DNA of 64,000 nt from Caenorhabditis remanei (Eukaryota; Nematoda; Chromadorea; Rhabditida; Rhabditidae), in assembly GCF_010183535.1 (NCBI RefSeq), contig NC_071331.1:10912001-10976000 (forward strand), written 5' to 3'. Shown in pieces: positions 57,525-64,000 of this stretch. The notes beneath the pieces were generated by a model that worked only from the letters and a program-made list of their open reading frames with translations, did not search any database and was not told the DNA's origin. Positions within the stretch are counted from its first letter, which is position 1; the number at the start of each line of letters is the position of its first letter. Position numbers and translations under genes: made by a program.

Positions 57525-60500
57525 TCATTTTCTACGTGCATTAGTATAAGTTCGAAGATAATGCTCATCGAACGACGTTGGAGCAGACATATCAGTCAGA
57601 TAGTGAACATCCAAATCGAGTCGTGGAATCTGAAACTGTCTCATGTCTTCTTATTTTCACATCAAAACAAACCGAAGGATCCCTCCGAATTGCGTCCGCC
57701 AAGTTATGCAACGTGTCGATGGTTCGCGTGGTTTCATGAATGATTACTGTAGATACAGTAGGCTCAGTCATCTTACTGAATCGATTGTCATCCACGTATT
57801 TCAATGCACTCTCACTCGATTTACGGAGGTTACTGTAGCTGAATGCACGTTCACGGAATACTACGGGAGGTGGCGTTGGAGGTTTCTGGAAGAATGACAC
57901 TTGAGAAGGAATCTAGGAATAGAGCATGTTTGTACGTTAAAAACATTTGTAAAGTGTTGGAAACTGTAGAAATTTGAAATTGTACTATAAGTTGAAGGGT
58001 CTTGTTCTGAATAGGGTAATTTCTGAAACTGGAAGCATCCCAAAAGATACTTGGTGTTTTCTGTGGTTTTACCCTGTTTCACGTTCTCAATTCACATTTT
58101 TCACGATTATCAATGTTAGAGATTATCAATAACGTTTCTGAAATGCAACTTGTGGCATTATACATTGGAAAATTGAACAAGTCCGAAGTTTCGAAACTAT
58201 TCATGATGTCGAAGAAACCGAGAACCTTGAAAATTTTGGTAAAACTTGTTGAATCATGATCTGACTGGACACCTTTTACGGTTTGATAGACATCGAGGAG
58301 TCAACAGCACTCAAAGTAGCTCGAGAATGAGAAACTCAAGTACTGTTTCATTCAGAAAGTTTGCTCAAACAGCATTCTTTCTTTAGTTTTCTGAACTTAT
58401 ACTAACATTTAACTATTATCAACTGGACTCCTACTAAATCTGATTTCACAATTTCTACTGTTCCAATATCCCTCGATATTTGGTCTTTTAATATCTCGTT
58501 GATCTTTTTCTTTCTCATTTTCCTATTTCCCCCTTCACAACTCACTCTCAACGTGGCAATCTCTCCTTTCTCCACTTTAATCGCATTATCCACGAATGCT
58601 GTCATATCCAAATTGGCCAACTCCTCCTCGGGAATATTGAATTGATCACCCAAATGTTTGACGAGAGCTTTCATCGTCATTCTGAAAATAATTTTACTGT
58701 TTTTTGAAGTTGAGTTAAATGTTATGAACTGTGAAAGATAGTGCTAATTTTGTTCTATAAGAAAACTATTTTTCCGTGAAGTGTGAATATAAGAAAGACC
58801 TTTCAAGGTGAAGTATGCTTTGCTGTAATACAGTTCAACATCAAAATTGTTCAGAAAACTTGCAGTTTTAAAAAGTTTTGTGAAACTGAAAGTTAGTTTT
58901 TCCCCACTAATAGCAGTTTGAGAGCTCAAATTACCCACTTTTTGCCACCAAACCACACAACTGCCTGTCCGACATTCTCCATTTTCCTTCCAACATAATG
59001 CAACTTTTTCAATAAATCAGCTGCGATTTCGATGGCCATTGTGGTCAACGCAAGACCGATTCCAATGTAGATCAAAGTGATGAAGAGGTAGTCGAAACTG
59101 GAAATAGGAAATGTTTCATTGACAAATAAATAGAGTATTTTTTTAATTGGGTAATGTTTGTTCTGCTTAATTTTTTTATAGAGCTACGCAGGTGCAACAT
59201 TTTCTCCAAAATTCGGAAGAAAAAAACTTTGCTGAAACAGAAATCACTGTTCCTAGTTAATAGTTTCCTCCGTTTCAGTGACTTTGCTAATTTTTGGAAG
59301 TCTGATTCATAACTAGTTATTTTTACCTCTTTGGCACAAAATCCCCCAATCCAATAGTTGTCAATGTCACAAAATTAAAGTACAAGGCCTTGAAGAAGTC
59401 CATTTCCGGTTCGTAGACTGATAAAATCTTGGCTCCAGCAACTAGATAACAGGTGAATGTTATTCCAAGGGCTATTGATTCTTCGGCTTTTCTGAAAATA
59501 ATAGATAGTTGATGGTGGCGCGGGATACTGTTTCACGGAGGTTGCTTTATAAGACAAAAATGTATAATTTGATCGATCACAGAAAATAATTTGTTCTGTT
59601 TCAAATAAGATGAATCATAATTGGCGGAATGGGGTGTATTGTTTTTTCTCTTTCAGACTTCTTGAATTTCCATTTTAGAGACATTTTGTTATAAAAATTC
59701 GAACAACTAAATTTTTGAGAGGTACTACATTTCCGTTCTGCTTCAAAGTCACTGTTATTGAAAACCAGCTATTATCGGAGGTGGATGATTACGAAAATTA
59801 CGGACTATTTTACGAATATGATAGGTTGATGTAGGCACTTTTAGTCTAGTACTTCAATGGGTACCTCTATTCACTTTTCTATAATATCTAAAGCAATTCA
59901 GAAAATCTTCCTGTTTCGAGATCATCATAACAAAAGTCACTTCTTCAGAATCTTTGATACCACCACATTTCTATAATACTTCTTACCTCGGTTCCTCATT
60001 CTTCTCCTCCTCCTCTTCTTCCTCTTCTCCATTCCCTTCTCCCTTCTCTTCTTCGCCTTCTTCTCCTGGTTCTCTTGCAGTTCTCATACTCATTTCTTTC
60101 ATTTCTTTCTCCGTACTCCACACTTCTGATCTTTCTGATTCTGCAGGAATTGGACTAGTTTTCTGTACTTTCTGAAAATCATAAACTATTGGATGGAATA
60201 TAACTTGAATGATAACTTACGCATCTTCGTTTCTTCGCAGTCTGATAAAGTTTCACTAGGAAATATGCGAATCTTCGTGCCATTGTGAGTAGATATTTGA
60301 GGAATTTAGTGAGGAACATTCCTAGATCAGCAATTGTCAGAAGAGTGAATGGGACACCGATGACTCCGTAGCAGATGAGGAATAGACGTCCTTCGAAGGT
60401 TTCTGGAGCCACGTGACCGTATCCTGGAAGGAAAATGTTAATTTTAACAAGTTGCAATTCTCGTGATCATATAATTACACTAGTATATTTGGTTTTTATT

Positions 60501-62992
60501 AAACAAGAAAATGCAACAGAATATTTGGTGCATTTGAGGAAAGTGTTTAAAATTGTCTGGAATTCCAGAATTTATGTCACAACCGGATAAAAGATGATGA
60601 ATATGTATGTCAAGATTCCTATTTTTACTTCCCATCTTCCTGAAACAGAACTTTTTCAAAATCACCCACCAATAGTCGTAATTACTGTAAAGGCGAAAAT
60701 GACAGAATTCCCGATAGACCACTTCTCTTGAGGTGTCTCATCTTCCACTACTTCTTCCTTTTTCTCTTCCTTTTTTTTCGTTTTTCTTCTCGGTTGACCC
60801 CCGAATTCTGCAGGAACTGGAACATTCGCTTCAGCATAACATCTATCGATATTCTCGATATTCAAATGTTCGAAACTATATGGATCACATTTGGTTTCAT
60901 AGAAGAGGTGGAGGAGTGTTCTTTCCAAACATGCATGAACCTGAAAATAAAGAATTTCTGTTTCTCAACCAATGTAAATTATCAATTCATAAATTTCGTT
61001 ACTATGGCGAAAAAAAGGTGGTACTCGCTTTTGGAACTCGGGGAAATAGAACTGTTACAAAATAGAACTGTGAGAAAATGGAACTGTCTAATATAAAACT
61101 GCTACTATTTGGAACTGGGTAAAATGGAACTCTACCACTGGTTTTGAAAATGCTTATTGGGCTTATCTAATATAGTTTTATTCAGTTTTTTGTTGGCTAC
61201 CAAATAGACAAAGACAATCTCTTCATGATGTAAGTGTTTTTAAACCTTAAAAGTCGACTTTTCCCCACAAAATTATTCTAAAAAGTCATGAATGCAAACG
61301 CGCTCCATTCGAACAAGAGTTCCATCTTGTAGCAGTTCCATTTTACCGAGTTCCAAATTGTAGCAGTTCTATATTAGACAGTTCCATTTTCACACAGTTC
61401 TATTTTGTAACAGTTCTATAATATTTCCCCGAGTTCCAAAAGCGAGTACCACCGAAAAAGATGTTCAACATTTTCCGAAAAATACTCACCCCCGGATCCA
61501 GAATAGCCAACTCTTCTCCCAAATAAACTCTTGTTATCTTGTCAGGAAGACCACTGATCGATGGTGGAGGTGGTGGTAAATCTTGAGATGATCTCAGTTC
61601 TCGTTTCAGAAGAGCACGTCTAAAAATTCCAGCCTACATTGAGGTTTGACTTATTTTTCCAAAATATGAAGATTTTTAATTTCGGAGCTTCCAATTTGTT
61701 TTGCAGATTCGACAACCCTATAAGACAATCTCGCATTGTCAACATAGATGATGGGTAAACCTAATTCTTTTCATTAACCGTTCAATAATTCGATTTAAGC
61801 TTGGAATACAAAGCACCTCACTGGTTAGTTTAAAAAATGCTGATTTCTAAAAATACTCACACTCGAGCCGGCGATTCCAACCATTGCATTGACAATGCTC
61901 CAAATAATGTGTAGATAGCAACTCCGCCGATTAAGGCGACGTGGACGAAGAGGGTTGTGGCCTAGAATGAAAATGGAATGTACAAGTAATTGATGTAAAT
62001 GTATTAACTATGAACTTTTCCTCAAAACCTATTTAGGTTTAAACTGAAAAGAAACTGAAAAGAATTTGGAACTCGCCAGTTCAGTTTTTTGTTAGAACCA
62101 ATATAAATTTTCAGTGAAACCGAAGTTAACAAACTTGGCTGGGAAAACTAACTATAACTCTTCTCTGTGAAATAACTTAAATATTTTGTAATTCTACAAA
62201 AAGAGAGCAGGAAAAGCTTTACTTTCGTTTTTTTCACAATATTTAAGGAGCTCTTCTGAAAAATTTCGAAAAAAAAAACAATGTTTCATAGTAAAGATGT
62301 AACTGTATCAATTATCTCTCTTTTAATTTGGGAACATTTTCTGATATGACTATCAAAATTCCATTCTGAAACAGCAATTTCCCGTTTCATGTTGGCATTT
62401 TGTTTTCATTCAGTTAAAGCTTAATGCTTTGCTCTCTGTTTATTTTATGGTGCACTTTCGCTTTGGAACGGTACTCAACGAGTAGCTGAGCGATTTGGAA
62501 CTGTTCCGTTTCCGAATTATTTTCTCGTTAGAGCGCTTTTGCGAATCTGCTTTCCAGTTTTCCAGCTAACTGGCCAATTAAAAGTTGACTTTTCTTGTTC
62601 ATTGGAACCATATTTAAGGAAATATTTTTCATAAATAATTTACACTTAATCGGTCAATTAGCTGGAAAAGACTGAAAAGGCGCTCTCATGAGAAACGAGT
62701 TCAATTTCAGTTTTCGAGTTAGTTCCAAAGCGAAAGCGCAACAAAAATTAGCTTTTAAAAACATTGACTTTAAACTGAATGAAAACAAAATGCCAACATG
62801 AAACGGTAAATTTTGTAATACTGTTTCAGATTGTTCGATTCCAAAGAAACAGTTCCAAATCAAAAGTGCACCAATTTTTTGAACTCTCAGAAAACCCCTT
62901 TCCACTAATTCTTCCATTTTCTTCTAATCCTATGAATTCTAAATTTGACCTACCTCAGCCAAAGTGGATTTCAAGTTGTCCACCAGAAACAT
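57525..62992 (-). CDS. TWK-type two-pore-domain potassium channel
   Basis: Exons: 62992-62954, 61961-61861, 61619-61490, 60940-60670, 60423-60221, 60171-59987, 59491-59327, 59097-58939, 58681-58414, 57885-57673, 57629-57525; phases agree, 612 aa. M1 lies at about 14-36. A long M1-P1 loop holds cysteines and a KTKKKEEKKEE stretch. P1 filter is TTIGYG (about 178-183), M2 192-220. A Glu-rich cytosolic linker (249-310) follows, then M3 314-333, P2 filter TTIGLGD (about 354-360), M4 369-390 and a C-terminal tail of about 220 residues. Two filters and four TM segments define K2P leak channels, which set resting potential. The start at 62992 is the first usable Met; exon-like segments at 63043-63152 and 63365-63421 could add an N-terminus, but I could not join them in frame. 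Which twk gene it is cannot be told. Confidence 0.88.
58074..58350 (+). promoter_or_regulatory. Two 21U-RNA promoter cores in K2P intron
   Basis: CTGTTTCA 58074-58081 and 58343-58350 in the intron between 57886 and 58413, antisense to the channel gene. Confidence 0.55.
59233..59240 (-). promoter_or_regulatory. 21U-RNA promoter core in K2P intron
   Basis: TGAAACAG in the 59098-59326 intron, sense orientation. Confidence 0.5.
59528..59603 (+). promoter_or_regulatory. Two tandem 21U-RNA promoter cores in K2P intron
   Basis: CTGTTTCA at 59528-59535 and 59596-59603, 68 bp apart, in the 59492-59986 intron. The second is followed by AATAAGATGAATC and a YRNT word about 40 nt downstream. Confidence 0.55.
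60641..60648 (-). promoter_or_regulatory. 21U-RNA promoter core in K2P intron
   Basis: TGAAACAG within the 60424-60669 intron. On the minus strand it resembles a splice acceptor (CTGTTTCAG), but the reading frame does not need an exon here. Confidence 0.4.
61017..61453. mobile_element. Palindromic element with GGAACTG units in K2P intron
   Basis: Ends GGTGGTACTCGCTTTTGGAA and complement. The flanks GAAAAAAA / GAAAAAGA may be an imperfect 8-bp duplication. The arms repeat GGAACTG/ATAGAACTG words. No ORF. Confidence 0.75.
62367..62828. repeat. Inverted repeat in first K2P intron with a CTGTTTCA core at each outer end
   Basis: Left side TGAAACAG (62367-62374), CCGTTTCATGTTGGC, ATTTTGTTTTCATTCAGTT. 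Right side AACTGAATGAAAACAAAAT, GCCAACATGAAACGG, CTGTTTCA (62821-62828). Between them lies a second inverted pair (CGCTTTGGAAC ... GTTCCAAAGCG). It may be a palindromic element or a local inverted duplication of a promoter. Confidence 0.6.
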
Positions 62993-63408
62993 ATCTCATT
63001 TATTATTCTCTTCAAAAAAAAGAGAAATATAAAAAACTAAACTTTTCGGAAAAGTAGTGAATCCAAGAAGTGAAAATGCCCTAAAGGTGCTCAATGCTCT
63101 TTTCCCCGTCAACTTGCTCTTCCGGTGAGCACAATGACGAGAAGAAGTTTTCTAAAGAAATGGAAACAATAATTATAGGAGACCTCTCTCTGCTAGACCT
63201 AAATAGGTTTTTGGTGAGGTTGCAAGTACGCTCCATTGCACTTCAATAAGGGAGTTATTAGATTAGAGCATGGAAGGGGTTCCACTTTTTTACGGATTCA
63301 TAGATTCCAAAAAACGTTTCAGATGTTTCGTAATTACTCCAGAGTCTCAACTAAGTGAACTCACCCATTGCCACTTCTCCGGTATCTCTGGTAGACTGCA
63401 CTTCATCA

Positions 63409-63416
63409 CTGTTTCA
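63409..63416 (+). promoter_or_regulatory. Candidate 21U-RNA promoter core upstream of K2P
   Basis: CTGTTTCA on the plus strand. It overlaps an exon-like minus-strand segment, so chance or coding constraint is possible. Confidence 0.3.
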
Positions 63417-63568
63417 GCATTCTGCAAAAATCGAAATCAGCTTTCGTGCTACACTGCGGTTTGGAAATCAGCAATCACAAAATAATTCCTGATAGAATAG
63501 TATTAGTTATCAGTCAACACATACGAACTGATAAAAATTGTATGACTCCCTAACCCGTTAGTATCACA

Positions 63569-63642
63569 GCCGCCATAGCTCAGTCGGTTAGAGCGTGGGT
63601 CTAATAAGCCCAAGGTCGCAGGTTCGACCCCTGCTGGCGGCA
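63569..63642 (+). tRNA. tRNA-Ile (anticodon AAU)
   Basis: Full cloverleaf: acceptor stem GCCGCCA / TGGCGGC (7 of 7 pairs), D arm GCTC...GAGC with AGTCGGTTA loop, anticodon stem TGGGT/GCCCA with loop CTAATAA (AAT at 63603-63605), T arm GCAGG TTCGACC CCTGC, and discriminator A63642. No intron. A poly-T terminator follows at 63646. Confidence 0.97.
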
Positions 63643-64000
63643 AACTTTTTCACAAAAGTTAAAAGTGCTAATCTAAAATAGTAGGGTAGACCAACACAGG
63701 TGAACCGCTGGGGAACACATATGTAACCGCGCGGTGGCGTATGTGCGGCTAAAAAGAATGAGGGTTGGACCCTATATGTGTCTACGTGGATCACCGCGCG
63801 GTCGGCCGAAAACGTGGGGAGCATATGGAACGCATATGGATAGCATAATCAGCATTAATTCTACCAATCACATTTGGTTGATTATTCTGTATGAAACACT
63901 AGAAAGGCCTAATTCATTGTTGTGATTGTTATATAATGCTATCATGTTGTTTCACTTTTCTTTTTTCCAACTTGTTCACTTCCCATTTCTCGGACTTGTA
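63643..64000. other. Region after the tRNA
   Basis: Nothing firm. A GC-rich patch repeats ACCGCGCGGT at about 63725 and 63791; the rest is AT-rich. Confidence 0.4.

Noticed and set aside
63043..63421. Extra N-terminal exons for the K2P gene
   Set aside because: The exon-like segments have splice-like edges but could not be joined in frame without a stop.

Overview
The window looks like nuclear DNA of a Caenorhabditis-type nematode. Introns are many, short (about 43-100 bp) and end in TTTTCAG-like acceptors. The recognisable genes are a TWK two-pore potassium channel, a cys-loop ligand-gated ion channel family, DCAF1 and DPH3. The mobile elements are CR1-like LINEs and many palindromic DNA elements. 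The octamer CTGTTTCA, the core of the C. elegans type I piRNA (21U-RNA) promoter, is strongly over-represented. The species cannot be named from sequence alone. Exon models were built by hand; those for DCAF1, DPH3, the K2P channel, LGIC-A and gene X were checked for reading phase.

Layout. 1-2.8 kb: 3' part of a CR1-like LINE with a frameshift. 2.8-42 kb: a tandem array of a duplicated module holding a cys-loop channel gene (LGIC), an unrecognised gene called X here and, in later repeats, an unrecognised four-TM gene (MP, minus strand). LGIC-A (5.3-9.7 kb) is intact. LGIC-B (14.0-17.0 kb) has two nonsense codons. LGIC-C (28.1-30.0 kb) is wrecked, and a fourth copy survives as one exon at 22.4 kb. 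X has five copies (12.0, 18.7, 25.8, 38.2 and, inverted, 53.7 kb); X-2 has a nonsense codon and the other four are open. MP-1 (22.6-24.5 kb) is open; MP-2 (30.2-32.0 kb) is frameshifted. 42.1-51.8 kb: DCAF1 (minus, 19 exons, 1729 codons) and divergent DPH3, bracketed by inverted copies of X plus flank. 54-57.5 kb: repeats. 57.5-63.0 kb: K2P channel (minus). 63.6 kb: tRNA-Ile(AAU).

Mobile DNA is abundant and legible because the paralogous modules act as filled/empty-site pairs. Seven elements have 8-bp target duplications and hAT-like termini, one has a TTAA duplication (piggyBac-like), one is flanked by TA (Tc1/mariner-like) and one has a 2-bp duplication. Most are near-perfect palindromes or are packed with short GC-rich tandem motifs.

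The strongest candidate for a hidden system is a 21U-RNA (piRNA) gene cluster. By eye I count at least 34 exact CTGTTTCA/TGAAACAG octamers where about 2-3 are expected by chance. Nearly all lie in introns or intergenic DNA of the channel/X array and the K2P locus. None lies in the roughly 11 kb DCAF1-DPH3 block or the first 5.6 kb. All five X copies carry a divergent motif pair at an identical 171-bp offset in two neighbouring introns.
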